A stretch of DNA of 64,000 nucleotides from contig BDGG01000006.1 of assembly GCA_001949185.1 (NCBI GenBank), positions 1,423,657 through 1,487,656 on the forward strand, in the 5' to 3' direction. Below, piece after piece: positions 36,433-48,838 of this stretch (positions within the stretch are counted from its first letter, which is position 1; each line of letters begins with the position of its first letter). This stretch comes from Ramazzottius varieornatus. Lineage: Eukaryota > Tardigrada > Eutardigrada > Parachela > Ramazzottiidae. The translations under genes were made by a program, and so were the position numbers. The notes beneath the pieces are model-generated. The model did not search any database. It was not told the origin of the DNA and saw nothing but the letters and a program-made list of their open reading frames with translations.

Positions 36433-39400
36433 TCACAGACAGTGTTGGGTAGATTTGCGGTCAAAGCTTTGACAGAATGGGTGCAGCTTGACTTCCGCCA
36501 AAGTCAGCCGCTCTTTAGCTCCGTACTTCAGCATCTAAAACAGATGAAACCGCTAAGATCAGAACTACCGTACCCTGGATAAGAGATACGGTAGCGGATT
36601 TGGATCTCACTTTGCGTAAAAGATCCTCGGCTTCCGCCGTAACTTCTTCCGGTATTCGCAAAGATCGATGCGAACTGGGCTTTACCGGGTTAACATTCGC
36701 AAAACACTGGAAAAAATCAGACCTCATCATACAATGATACAACCAAAACTGGTCCTACAGTATCATCACGAACAGTAAGTGTGTGACGATCGACGCCATT
36801 TTTTCCCCATGTTGACGCACATATTTAAAGTTACCTTTCCGGTGACAAGCTCGAACAATATCACGCCGATGCTCCACACGTCACACGAAGGCGTCGGTTC
36901 CTCGCCCACCCTACTCATTTCTGGAAAAACGAAAATATCAGGGTCAACACAGTAGGCAAGGCACGAATGATCAGTCCATTTCCCATCCAATAGATAAACG
37001 CTCGGTCGACAAACTCGAACAGATCTTTTTCTCAATTGGCGCACGGCTTCTGTGTTATTGGCTCAGAACGTGCGGCACTTAGGAGAAAGAATCTGGTCGA
37101 GTCTGATTGGCGAGCTCTCTGTCGTAACACAACTTTTTCTCACCGGGGGCAAGATAAAAGTCGTCCAAAGCATCTGGTTCATCGAAAGAGCGAACCACGG
37201 AGGACCACTGACTGAAATATGTCAGTTTTATATGACCTGAAAGACAGTCCCAGATTAGTGAACGCCTGGTTGCTACACTTTTCTGAAGCTCCACAGCGCA
37301 AAGGAATACCTTTTTCGCCGAGGAGAACGTTGTGCATCGCCAGATCGACACAAAAAATTCCCAACTCATGTAGCGCTTCAACTGCCAACACGATCTCCAA
37401 CAGCCAGACGCGCGCCAAACTCTCGGGTACTTTTCTTCGAACCCACTCACCGACTTCCCGACAGGAAGGCTTGTCCGCGAACCAGTCGAACTCTCCACTA
37501 GCTGCATTTTTCACGATACCACCGTCGACCGCGTCCGGATATTCTCTAACCGGACGGCCGTTGAGCTTACGGGAATGTGGTGAAGGTGAGCGCGAACGCG
37601 TCAAAGGCGACGCCGCTAACTTTACTCCACTTGTGTAAATCGTCTCGTCCAGTGACTCCAATAGCCTGAAGACAAACCGCCAGAAAATGATGCAAAAACT
37701 TATAATAACCATATACAGCAGAAACCAAGACATGATGACTAGGACGACGGCAAACAAATTCCACCAGGTTATCTCCCTAAGTGGCGCATACTTCCAGCCA
37801 ACATCACTGAAAGGTGCGCCACCAAGAAAAATGCTTTGGTCGAGCACCCAGTTACTAGTGTTGACACTGCATACTCTTTTGACTTGGCAATGAGGTGACC
37901 GGCATCAAGCTCCCCCACGTCCTTCCAGTTGCTCAGCCCACGCAACGTCGGCGAGGCTGACGGTTCCACCGACTGGAGGAAACTCGCGTCTACGTTGACT
38001 GTAACCGCAAGTTCGCCTTCCCTCAACAACTCCATCGAATCTATCAAGCTTCCTTCATCGAAAACATCCTCTGTTTCCTCCACCATGTCGCCTTCCTCGA
38101 CGGATATCGACGTCGAGAACGATTGGCGTTTGGCTTCAAAGGCTTCGACTGGTTCCACACGAGCGAGCGAGGTACTTCTCGACCGGGCATTCTTGTAGAA
38201 GATTTCGGCGTAGCTGTCGGTAGTACTCGAGTCCTCTTCGGTAGCTGAAGGGATGGACTTGGTGAGCTTTCGCCACGAAGAAGAGAAGGTCTCTGAACTG
38301 GAGGACGTTTTGGAAAGTGCGGGAGAACAGGAGTCAGTCTTTTTCAACGGGTTTTCCCCAGTTGTCTACAAAAAGGAAGAAACACGGTAAGCAACTAGGA
38401 GTGTGGGACTTGGATAAAAAAGCCGACAAGATCGTTCACTTCAAGTAGCGCATGCTTTCAGCCAATACCGCTGTAAACATGCGCCACTCCGCAATATATT
38501 CAAATTCGTCAAAATCGTTTTTCTAAGCGGCGCACGCTGTCAGCCAACAAGACTGAATATATGGGTCACTTATGAAAACAATCTTGCCGAGCACCCAGTA
38601 TCACAAAAAAAGTTTGACGTTCATTCTGCAGCAACGATCAAACTGCCCATCAATTCCAAGCACCGAGCTGGGCTGTCATTTGAAGCTGACCACTGTTCGA
38701 GATGAGCCACTACGTTAGATACACACAGAGCAGCTTTTTACCATTTTCCTGCAAGTTTTTATGACCAGTTCATACCGTGACGTTGTTACTGGATTCGGCG
38801 TTGACCATACGACTAACGTAGTCTAACAGGCGTCCACCAGGGGCTCGCTCCAGTATGAGGAAGATGGCGTCGTCAGTTTCGACGAAGCGCTTCAGCTGGA
38901 CCATGTACCGTTGAGGGCCCAGAGGAATGATGGTCCGTCGACTGCCGCGCTTGTTCCCACTGTGTGGACTCTTGTGGATGACCTACGACCATTCTTGATG
39001 AAAGTTTGCTTTCACTCATATTCCCTTCACACTCTAGTTGCTTTTGGTCGATGCGCCAGATAATCATCTATCCCAGATATTCGAGAAACAACATTTCCAC
39101 TATCGGTGCGGATAACGTGAGGAAAACATCAAAAAATGCGCGAGTTTACGAAGAAAATCGAGAGACAGTTTTTCGCATCTTTTCAAAAAGTTATTTCTCC
39201 TGCTGTGCGAGTGCCAGGTCATCTTTTGAGGATAGTGGTTAGAAGAGATGGTCTATCTCTTAGAAGCGTGCTCTCGAAAACATCACTTCCAGTTGGCATG
39301 TGTCCCAAAACTTATAGAACCCCCTATGTATTTCGTACACTGAATTTAAGCGAAATTAGCTTACCTTCAGCACCACATTTTCATGGGAAGTTCGGTGTCG

Positions 39401-41344
39401 GACCAGCCATGCTTTTTCCGTGAGAAATTTCACCACCTGAATAACCAGACTGCGATACTCTATCAGCTCTTACGCGGCAAAGTAGGAACTTACACAGTAC
39501 TCGGCTAGTTCGGCGCGTGTACCAGCCGCCGTCGAGTACTCCGAATGGACCAGTTGTTCCTTGCTGTCCACCAGGCTTTCAGTGACATGCTCACAGTACA
39601 GTTGCTCGGCCTTCGCCAGGTACTTGGCCGCTTTCCGCCGGACCGCATCCCGTCTTACGGGATCACTGTCACTCTGCACACCTTTGAGAAGGATATCGAT
39701 GCCCAGTTTATACAGCCCAAAGGCCACCTACAAAATCCAAAGTCCAACATCAGCACTACAGTCCCGCGACCCGTATTCTGTATGCTCAAACTCCACCAGA
39801 GCGTTTTCCCAAGTGACGCAAATTTTCGATGCTACTAGCCTGCGCCAGTTCAAAAGACGCTCTGGATAGAGTTAGTTTGTGAAGCTCTGAAATGTGAAAA
39901 TCATCCAGGTATTTTGTGAGTGTGTATGTACCTCATAGTCTCCAGCCAGTTCCTTGTCAGTCGCTCGGGCCAAATGATGTCCGGCAATGAAGAGGTAGTC
40001 TTCCTCGCCGGTTTTTCTGTCCTCGTCCGGCTTCTTCTTCTCACCCTCCGTCAACAGCCTGGAATGTTGTGGTGCGACAGCAACCGCGTTATTCTTCTTT
40101 TTAGGTGACATGACTTCCTTCATCTCATCTCCATCTTCAACCTCAACACCCTCATCCAGATCAACCGATGCGTCTTTCAGAAGCGATTCTACATGCACGC
40201 CATCTCCTCTACCGTCATCTAGCCCTAAAATTTCTTCATCAAACTCGCCTAAGGACCCGGAAGTAAGGGTGACCGTCAGGACTTGGTCAGTGGCTTCAGT
40301 TATGTCGTACGACTCGGAGGGCGAAGGCAGTTCTTCGTCGCGCAGATGCGTCCATGTTCCCTGGATGGGCGACAAGCAACCTTCGAAAAATTCCTCTCTC
40401 ACTTCCGGGAAACGGCCACCTATGTCAGGTTTATCAAGTTCTTCAGAAGTCAGAAGACTGTTCAGGGAGTCACTGGTGGGAAGTAAACTATGCAGTTGCT
40501 TGGGTTTGAGGATGGGAACGTTGTCGAGTCTTTCGTGAGTAGGAGTTACTTCCTGACCATCCTAAAAGATGAAGTAGCGATTGGAATGAACTGTAAAAAA
40601 ATCCACTGAGGGCTTATGAACGTAGCTCATACGTAGCTCGAAAGGTAGGACGAGTAAGTACCTTGAGAAATTCTGTGACAAGTTCGTTCCGACAGAGAAT
40701 AGGAAAATCGCTAATGAAGTTGAGGACTTTCTCGGCAGCTTGGCGTCGTTGTTCGATCACTTCTTCGTCCTTGCGTTCTGCCAAAAATTAATGTTGTTTC
40801 ACGGAGCGAAACATCAAAGTGACAAAGATGACAGACGTACTCAGGATAACGGGTTTCGGAAAGGAGGGAAATGAGCCTTTCAGGAAGAGTGCTGCGTGTA
40901 GCTCGGCAAGCTTTTTGTGAAGCACTTGGAATTCAGAGTAGCGTTTCCACCATACAACCTGCGAAGAAAGATGTGAAAAAAATCAAAAGAACTCTAGCAG
41001 AATCCGGGAGCATATGTACCTCTTGTACTGACTGCGAAACGTCCACGGGAATCACCTGCGGAAAAGAAAGCCAGTCGACGACAATTGAAACACAGAACAA
41101 CCCGGATTTCTACTTCGCATAAGCCATTCTTATGACGTAACGACCATTAAAACAACCGAATGGTTTGGTGTCCAACCAAACAGAAACCATGCATTGTGTA
41201 AAGACATTTGCCGATAACCAAAAATTGATTTACCTGCAGAGTGACTTTGTACAGAACATGTCCGCGGGAATGCCGGACGGTTTCGGAAACGATGAAATGC
41301 CAGGAAGATTGGTTTCGTCCACGATCTTCCACTTTGAACGACAT
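36433..41344 (-). CDS. RPS6KC1-like protein: PX, MIT and divergent kinase domains (probable pseudokinase)
   Basis: Fourteen exons join in frame to 924 aa: 41344-41234, 41055-41020, 40958-40841, 40777-40662, 40561-39932, 39727-39494, 39436-39365, 38982-38776, 38365-37848, 37665-37310, 37236-37144, 36920-36835, 36706-36611, 36534-36433. Residues 1-127 are a PX domain (WWKRYSEFQVLHKKL), starting at the same point as the vertebrate protein; an acidic linker follows; about 325-400 is the MIT domain (GLYKLGIDILLKGV). The kinase N-lobe and C-lobe are separated by a Ser-rich insert of about 170 residues. The catalytic loop reads CVDLAMHNVLL and DFG is replaced by LTYFSQWS, as in the RPS6KC1 family, so activity is doubtful. 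In vertebrates the protein binds PI3P and acts on endosomes. Exon 9's donor (GTGCTC) is taken because it alone keeps frame; it lies in a repeat. Confidence 0.9.
37000..37115. repeat. GTGCGCCACTT palindrome family, copy in RPS6KC1-like intron 11
   Basis: Ends GCTCGGTCGACAAACTCGAA and GGTCGAGTCTGATTGGCGAGC are inverted relatives around the core AATTGGCGCAC/GTGCGGCACTT. Confidence 0.7.
37748..37850. repeat. GTGCGCCACTT palindrome family, copy overlapping a splice donor
   Basis: The copy runs from GGCAAACAAATTCCACCAGG to GGTCGAGCACCCAG. Its outer end (GAGCACCCAG, on the minus strand CTGGGTGCTC) covers the GTGCTC donor used for exon 9 of the RPS6KC1-like gene. The same end word occurs in the copies at 38590 and 58195. 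Confidence 0.65.
38419..38600. repeat. Two adjacent GTGCGCCACTT palindromes in RPS6KC1-like intron 8
   Basis: The first copy (about 38419-38497) reads AAGTAGCGCATGCTTTCAGC ... CATGCGCCACTCC; the second (about 38507-38600) reads TTTTCTAAGCGGCGCACGCT ... GGGTCACTTATGAAAACAAT and ends CCGAGCACCCAG. Confidence 0.65.
39795..39866. repeat. GTGCGCCACTT palindrome family, short copy in RPS6KC1-like intron 5
   Basis: CCAGAGCGTTTTCCCAAGTG and the inverted TTCAAAAGACGCTCTGG bracket GACGCAAATTTTCG ... CTGCGCCAG. Confidence 0.55.
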
Positions 41345-42412
41345 TATCGTCTGGTCATCCTGCTGGTTGAATCCCGAGATCGATCACACCTGCGCCCGGA
41401 TAATTTTTCACGTCGATCGTACTCTTGCTCACAATAACGATACATGGATCCGTTAAAGCCTCTGCTTCACATTCTAACATCGCGAGGATCTATCACGGTA
41501 AACGAGAACGAAGGGGACGACTTTCAAGTTTCAAGCGAGAACTAACTTAAAGTGGAATGAAATCAGCTGCGCACAGTGCACACTGTGTGTGGTATAATAA
41601 ATCAATCAAATCACAGCAGCAGGTCGGTCCAGTTAAGCCGTATTTGGATACCAGACCAGGACACTCCATTGTTGGAATCGGTCTCTACCGAAACCCAGTC
41701 GCTGACAAGAAATTTCACTTCCTCGTCCTCCGCCATTCGATGATTTCCTGCTGAAATTCCTGCGTCATCATTCGAGGTTCCTCAAAGCATATGACTTAAT
41801 CTGAGCTTTGAAGAACACGGAGTCTAGCATCTGTAAAAACATCATCGACTTCAACATCGAGAAGTCTGGGTGATGGTTACCATAGCTTTCCCTTCGGGAA
41901 TTGACTTAAATTAACAGCAAGGATTGATCCTCACGTGGTCCGTTCTGCAGTAATCCACGATAGTTCACTTATTACGAGACCATAAACATCTTGGAAACCT
42001 GTGAGGGAGTGCCGCACTAAAGCAGAGCGACTAATTTCGAGAAATCATTGTCCTTGGTCTGGAGTGGCTGGTCCGGACCGATTGATCAGACCAGGACAGT
42101 GTGTGTGTTTGTGTGTGTCGGCCGTGTGACGTCAAGCTTTGTATGAGTGGCCCGCACCAGCCTGTGTAAATGGAATACCGGTGACGACATTTGCACGTGG
42201 TCGCTTTCTTCAGTTTCATTTGAGCCGTACAGCGTCGCAGCACTGTTTGTGTGCTGCTGTACACAAGGTTGTGTGGCTGGCAGCTTTGGTTCCTTGCTTC
42301 TACTTTGTCACCATTGTTTATCCCCTCAATATTGCCACCATGTCTGTCTCCTTGTAGGTTGAAGGTATAGCAGATTCCACGGCCGACCAGAATCCTGGCT
42401 GGGACCGCCGAG
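41345..42412. other. Divergent intergenic region between RPS6KC1-like and casein kinase 1 genes
   Basis: About 1.07 kb separates two oppositely directed start codons, so it must hold both promoters. A TTGTAG acceptor-like site just before 42358, followed by 55 bp up to the CK1 ATG, suggests a 5' UTR intron for CK1. A short GT-rich run lies near 42100-42118. No TATA box was convincing. Confidence 0.5.
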
Positions 42413-44950
42413 ATGAACAACCTGGGGATCGTGGCCCGTGGCGAGTTTGTGGTGGCTGGACGCTATCGTCTGGTACGAAAGATCGGAGGAGGCTCGTTCG
42501 GGGACATCTACCTCGGGATCTCCATCACGTCAGGCGAGGAAGTTGCCGTCAAACTCGAGCCCAAAACGGCTGCCCATCCCCAGTTGATGTACGAGTCCAA
42601 ACTCTACAAAATCTTGCAAGGCGGAGTGGGAATACCTCATATTCGGTAAGTTACCTCGTTTCTGTCAAACCTGGATTGATTGATTTGTCTTAACATCATT
42701 TTACCATGACACTCTAAATCGTCCACGTGACCCGTGCTTCTTTAACCGGAACCACGTGGGGTTTGTTGTTCAGCATCAGTCGAGTTGATTGCGAAGTCGT
42801 TGATTTGCCGAATCGAATAATTTCCAATTTAAAGAGACCCGGTGGTTGCCTATTATCCTTACCGATGTCACGTGACTATTTGGAGCCACTTGATTGATAG
42901 TTGATGATTAAATGGAAACTCTTCGCGGATGTTACAGCATGTTGCCTTGTTCGTTCGTGCTGCTCCTTTGGTTGGACTATGTGCTCTTTGTTTATTTTAC
43001 TTTAATAACATAACCAGCATTGTGGTAGTTACTTTCTCATCGACCTCGGCTGAGGAAGGCTTCAAGGGACAATGTGAAAAGATGCAAGGATGGTCCTTCG
43101 TCCGTGTCAAGAACACCCTTCCTCACATCTTTGAGTCAGCTAACCTTACCACTCTCGTCTTTTACAGAAAGGAAAACCTATAAAGAAGCAAGAAAGGAAC
43201 TAAGGAAGGTGTTTTTGGTTGTTTTGCAGGTGGTTCGGGACGGAGCGCGAGTACAATGTGCTGGTCATGGATTTGCTGGGTCCGTCGTTGGAAGATCTCT
43301 TCAATTTCTGCGGACGACGCTTCACCATCAAGACGGTCCTCATGTTGGCCGATCAGGTACGGCACAGCCACACATTACATTAATCTTTTGTTGGTCTTGG
43401 ACGACAACTGAGCTGTGTTGTCTTTCAAAGTCGACGTGAGTAGTCGTGAGAGAGAAAGACTCTTGCGTCACTTGCCCGTACTGTCCATCTAGACATTTTT
43501 CCGTCAGCCCTACCTTGTCATTATGTTAATCTCTCATTACGTAACTGTACCCTCGAAAAAGCTCTTGAAAAAGAAATTTGTGACAAAGAGAACTCGAATT
43601 TAGCTGTGTAATTACTTTTAATGTCGTAAAATGAATCATTACCAATACTAATTGCCTCGTCACTTTTCAGATGATTGCTCGCGTCGAGTACGTTCACAAC
43701 AGGAATTTCATCCACCGAGATATCAAACCTGATAACTTCCTGATGGGAATTGGCCGCCACTGCAACAAGGTAAACAGTAACTGTGCCACAGATGATCTCA
43801 CCCAGATTGTTGTTTCAAGTGGCGCACGCTCTCGTTGTGAATGGCTAAAAGTGTACGCTACTTTGGGAAAATACTCTGAGTAGAATCTGAGTAGAAACCA
43901 TAATAAAAGACAATTGCAAAATTCGAAAGAAATGTTCACTGAAATGTCTTTGTGTTTCTTCGCAGTTATTCCTGATTGACTTTGGTCTGGCTAAGAAATA
44001 CAGAGACAGTCGAACGCGGCAGCATATACCGTATCGCGAGGACAAGAACCTGACGGGAACGGCGCGCTATGCTTCAATCAATGCTCATCTGGGTATTGAA
44101 CAAAGGTTCGTCTGTACAGCTTAGCCCCGCCAACGATGCTAATTTGCTCATGTTTCCAAGAGGTGTTCGTTTACAGTCGTCGAGACGACATGGAATCTCT
44201 GGGCTATGTCATGATGTACTTCAACCGAGGCAGCCTGCCTTGGCAAGGCCTGAAAGCCGCCAACAAGAAGCAAAAGTACGAAAAGATTAGCGAAAGGAAG
44301 ATGACCACCGTCGTCGAAAGCCTCTGCAAGGTAAGATCATCAGGAAAACAGTAAAAACTCCCTGGAAGACTCTTCCTGGACTCGAAACGGATTTCGGATG
44401 TTGGTATTTTTTCCATGAAGTGTCAGAAATAGAAACCATGGTAGTTTTGTGTGGTTGGTCGGTTCGGAATGTTTGGTTTTTATTGGTGAAGCCCGTTAAT
44501 TTTTTCTTGGGTCGCTGCAGTATGAATCATGGTACCTCTATGTGGACTCTCGGTTACAAAATGTCTGGTTTCTATTTCAAATTACGGTCAGATTTTCCAT
44601 GGGTCACTGCGAATGGGAATTTGAGGCTGGTTATCAAATGAGAAGGTTTACCCGTCTTTTAGGGTGTTTCGGTGTTGTCTAAAGGGATATGAACGGATTT
44701 TTTTGTGTCTTTGCAGGGTTACCCGGCTGAATTTGCAATGTACCTAAACTATTGCAGAGGCTTACGCTTTGAAGAAGCACCCGACTACATGTACCTGCGG
44801 CAGTTATTCCGAATCCTTTTCCGGACGTTGAATCACCAGTACGATTACGTCTTTGACTGGACGCTGCTGAAGCAGAAGGCAGCTTCGGTCGGGGGCAGTT
44901 CGGCTGGCACACCAGCCACAGCGACGGCCACCGCGGCACATAGGGAATAA
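42413..44950 (+). CDS. Casein kinase 1 alpha
   Basis: Six exons (42413-42645, 43230-43356, 43671-43769, 43966-44105, 44177-44330, 44717-44950) join in frame to 328 aa, close to the 337 aa of vertebrate CK1 alpha. Seen motifs: Gly-rich loop [19 protein letters not shown] lysine, catalytic loop [22 protein letters not shown], the CK1 substrate-site region [23 protein letters not shown] and the [18 protein letters not shown] segment typical of CK1. It is a constitutively active Ser/Thr kinase acting, for example, in the Wnt destruction complex, Hedgehog signalling and circadian control. The N-terminus starts [20 protein letters not shown]. The C-tail ends in a short Ala/Thr stretch; the long delta/epsilon tail is absent, which supports the alpha type. 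AATAAA is near 45367. Confidence 0.95.
43799..43878. repeat. GTGCGCCACTT palindrome family, copy in casein kinase 1 intron 3
   Basis: CCCAGATTGTTGTTTCAAGTGGCGCACGCT faces AAAGTGTACGCTACTTTGGG; arms complementary with mismatches. The left arm spans 43801-43830. Confidence 0.6.
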
Positions 44951-45486
44951 AAGTCTGAGGGATGATGGATCGAACGAATAACAAGACCTGTTCACCTGTT
45001 TTTCCTGTTTCTTTTCTGTTTTGACCTAACACCCACTCACATCCACACCTCAGTCCAGTTGTTTCCTCTGTTTTGGTCAAGGCTGTTTTCTCATCTGTTA
45101 CACTACCCCCTTGTTCTGACGGGGAAATAAGGCTGGCTAGCGAAGTGGTTCTGATTGATGACTGGGTTATGATCAGTTTACGTCGAGGTTCGATGGGAAG
45201 AGCGGGCTCAGCTCCATGTTGTTCAATCTTCTTCGACTTGAAAAATTCACTCTCATTGATGTACCTGCATATACAATATCGCTGTATACATACTGCCCTC
45301 TGTTCTAAACCTTGATAGCGTTCGAGCCGAGGCCGCCGATGATTACTGGTCAATTTCATATGCTACAATAAAACCTACTCATGTGCAACCTGCCTTTCTC
45401 CAGAATTTCTTGACTCGGTCATCTGTAAGACTCAGCTTATCACCGCCCAGGAACGTCGTACCATTTGTCAGACGTGGGAATACGTT

Positions 45487-45547
45487 TTCCCCAATGGCGC
45501 CAATAACCAGCCAATAACAATGGAAAGGTGCGCCACTTGAGATAACG
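45487..45547. repeat. GTGCGCCACTT palindrome family, short intergenic copy
   Basis: TTTTCCCCAATGGCGCC and GGTGCGCCACTTGAGATAAC are degenerate facing arms around a 20-nt loop. Confidence 0.5.
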
Positions 45548-47956
45548 TTCTTAAGATAACGTTTGTTCGGAAAAAATTCAGTGAGTCACCAGCCGGTTTT
45601 GTCGGAACGAGGTTAAGATAAGTTTTGTCAGGATATGAATGACAAGGGGTAGCAAAACAGCCAAAACTTTATCTGTCCGCAGTTGAACAAGCTATGCTCG
45701 TGGCCCTCGTGCTGTCCTCCCGTCCTCCAAATCAGGATTGCGGGTTGCCGCCTTTCTGCAACGTCGAACTGAAGGCCGGCATTTCTAGCGGAACTGGAGA
45801 AAATGGAGCTCGAAGTACGCGCCGTTTCATTTATTTGCCTTCGCTTGCAAAGAAGTATGCGCCACCGGCCTATACGAGTCTCCCGCCTTTTCCGCCGGAA
45901 TGGAAAGGCGCATTCCGTACTCTGTCCACTGGTTTGCTCGAAGAAGTTCTGCTGTATCTGTTGATAAATTGTTGGGATGGAGAAGCCAACAGACGGTACG
46001 GTCGATCGACGACACAGCCTGCAGTGATCTAGAGTGATTTTCGCACATGGCCATATCGAATATTTCTACGGGCTTCGCGCCCTTCATACCCGACAAAAAC
46101 TAGATCGAGTATCGTTCTCAGAGTCTGCCATCGCTGGAATATGGCTGTACAGAAAAGAATCCCCAGTCGTGAAATTTGCACTTTACGTTCCGCGAGGCAG
46201 TTTTGTGCCTCCGTCGCCCCTTCAGCTTTCTCCACCACAGCCTTCACGAACCAGCACAGCACCACCGGCTGTCCTCCAGGAGCTGGTCGCTCGTAAGCGA
46301 CTGACTCTGCGAGGTATCGCGGTCGAGAAACTCCAAACGAGCCAGTCCTTGCCGACGACAAACTGACCGGCACTATCGACAATAGCCCCTACTGGTGAAA
46401 AGTTTGCGAGCCTTGGTCACGCCTAACTTGAATCAGGTCGAGCCTCCATGCACTGAAGGAATTTTAAACGATTTATTGCCTGGTCTTGAGACACTAGGTA
46501 AGACTTCCATTCAGATAAACGAACAGCTGAACTTCATGATTCGTATCATGAAAGGGTTTTTTGCGAGAAAGGGTCTTTTGCTGCAGATTCCAGCCGGAAC
46601 ACTTCGAGAACGTCTGGGAAGGTGGCCTCACACCCATCAACTTGTCGCTTGTGGAACCCTTCGTACATGGCGCACGATGGAGTGTTGGGGATGCACCGCA
46701 GACTAATAGTTCGGATGAATGCTCAGCAGACATCACTTTGTCACGGTCACATGCTGCGTAAAATGATTTCATCGCGATCAAAAAATAAACTATATTATTC
46801 ATATGTGAGATCATACTGTAATGAAGTGACTCGACTAAGATTCTGAAGAACCAGCAATTATCAACGATACAACGGCACCTGTAACGTCAGCGCTGCGCCA
46901 AAGAACAGCGTACAATGATGCAGCCGAAAACCGGTGTTACCAACAAAGATATCAATACGAAGCCACCGTTCGGAACTCCGCAAATTCATGATTTCGTTGC
47001 AGTGATTCATAGAGGTGTATATGCGCGATCCCAGCCGGTGGAGTATGAATACATGCATAGGTAATTGGGCACAGTTCGTATAAAAATGGCCGAGCTTTTA
47101 CCTGTCATCGTGTCCTTCTGTTCTTACAGTTAATGAGAGAAGATTTCGTTATTTCAAATTGTTCCGGTGCCCATTGACTACCTGAAATACATATACCATG
47201 TCGACTTTCTGCGCCTGCGTGTCTTCGGCTCAGCAGATGATCGGGACGGCGATCCCTTCTCGTAAACCCGGCCTCAGTACTACCCTTCCACAAACTTCCG
47301 GCTCCAGCTTTAAAATGAAGGCGGAGGCTCCGAGACCGTTGGCTCCGGATACCATCAAAGATCGAGCTAGACAGAAGAGCCTACCAGTCGTCAACTCGCC
47401 CAGGTCATGATGCGTATAGCTTGGTGTTTGTACAGTTCAAATGACTATCATTTTTAGTACGATTACCCTAGTATCCGAACAGGGCCAGAACCGACCAGCG
47501 TGGTCGCCAATAAACTTCCGGGTTAGATTCTTCTCTGGCTCTGTTCTCGGAACTCATAACTGCAAGCGTTGAACGGTGATCTGCAGTCCTCTTTCTGACT
47601 AGGAAGTCACGTGATATATGCAAATTACTTCGAGTTATATAGTATTATCATTTTATCCAATCTATTCATCAGCTGTCAATGTCACTGTGATACCTATTTG
47701 GGAATCTGACTTTAGAATCTGACTTTATCTCGAGGAACGAATAAACGTATAATCGATGGCGAACCTTTCTGGTTAATCGTCATACTAGTAGTCAGAGGTA
47801 AGAGTGTGGATATAACCGACTGGACAAATGTAGAGTCGGGGCTCTTTTATTGTTCGCTGGATGTCTCAAGGTACAGTATACTGTATATTGATGGACAAGA
47901 GAGAACGGCCGATTCCGAGGTAACAATGAAACTTTTCTGGGTTCCCGCACATATTA

Positions 47957-48434
47957 GTCCTCCTCACGACTGGCCGTAAAACTCCGTTGATTGTGTTGAT
48001 CTTGAAAGTGGATTACGAAATTTCGCTTTCAAGATAAGCAGCCCTCGAGTAGCTTATCTTGAAAGCGAAAACGGATTATTCTCTGCACACTTGACTCAAA
48101 CTTTCAAATTTTCATTTCTTAGCTGATCTCTGTCTGCACAGTGCTTCACGTTGCGAGATACCGTTTCACGTATGGGCTTCTTGATACCTATTAGTGTCGA
48201 TGATATCGACAGACAGAGACTAGCCAGAGAGAAAACCATGAATTTCAGCCTAGTCAGGAGGCAAAGTTTGCCAAAAAACCTACCCCGCAAAACTCGCGCA
48301 TTTCCGCTCCCGTTTCCGAGACTTTCGAAAAACGCAATTTTGCCTCACTCACGACTAATTTCCGTTGATCAAGCAAATTCAGATTCTAAATCAACCGTTT
48401 GCGACATAAACAGCTCGTCGTGAGGAGGATTATT
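47957..48434. repeat. Inverted-repeat element with an inner perfect hairpin
   Basis: TCCTCCTCACGAC near 47959 is matched by GTCGTGAGGAGGA near 48416-48428. Inside, 48021-48039 (TTTCGCTTTCAAGATAAGC) and 48052-48070 are exact inverted copies of 19 bp with a 12-nt loop. A 90-codon open frame at 48151-48423 lies inside and is not supported as a gene. Confidence 0.6.
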
Positions 48435-48492
48435 TACTCGGCTGTCCGACTGCTACATCAGCAGAATACACTGTCAGCCACTCAGCCTGTCA

Positions 48493-48838
48493 CTACGAGG
48501 TAAACGACATAGTTTGGGCATAGCGGTTTTCGCACCATAATTCGGGCATATTTTTTCTCAGCTCCTGCTGCGCGTAATGAACTGTTTCTTGTTTTCTGAG
48601 GTAGACTGATCCCTCTTCTTGAGGTTTCGATAGGTTTGAGGACGACAAAGCGTTGTGGATTACGGAAATTAGGCCTGGGTGAGAGATGGGTCTGTCCAAT
48701 GTTCGAAAACCTAATATTGTATCAACAGGCGTATGATGAGAGATAAATCAAGCTTTGACGATAATCTTCGAACTTTTCGCGTCGCCCGAACTATGGTGCG
48801 AAAATCCATATGCCCCAATTATGTCGTTTACCTCGTAG
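48493..48838. repeat. Inverted-repeat element of 346 bp with long arms
   Basis: CTACGAGGTAAACGACATAG at 48493 and the complement of CTATGTCGTTTACCTCGTAG-like sequence ending at 48838 form arms of nearly 60 bp, including GCACCATAATTCGGGC against GCCCGAACTATGGTGC. There is no coding content. Confidence 0.8.

Noticed and set aside
42095..42120. GT-rich run possibly a microsatellite or Z-DNA promoter element
   Set aside because: Too short and imperfect to call; ordinary for a 5' flanking region.
46561..46761. Plus-strand frame with a LSLVEPFVHGARW-like stretch
   Set aside because: It recalled a glycosyltransferase fragment, but no flanking exon or second motif could be found.
47198..47410. 70-codon ATG frame with good start context
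   Set aside because: Low-complexity Pro/Ser/Lys composition, no signal peptide or domain, and surrounded by non-coding repeats.
48151..48423. 90-codon plus-strand frame
   Set aside because: It starts at TTG and lies within an inverted-repeat element; the later ATG frame has no known motif.
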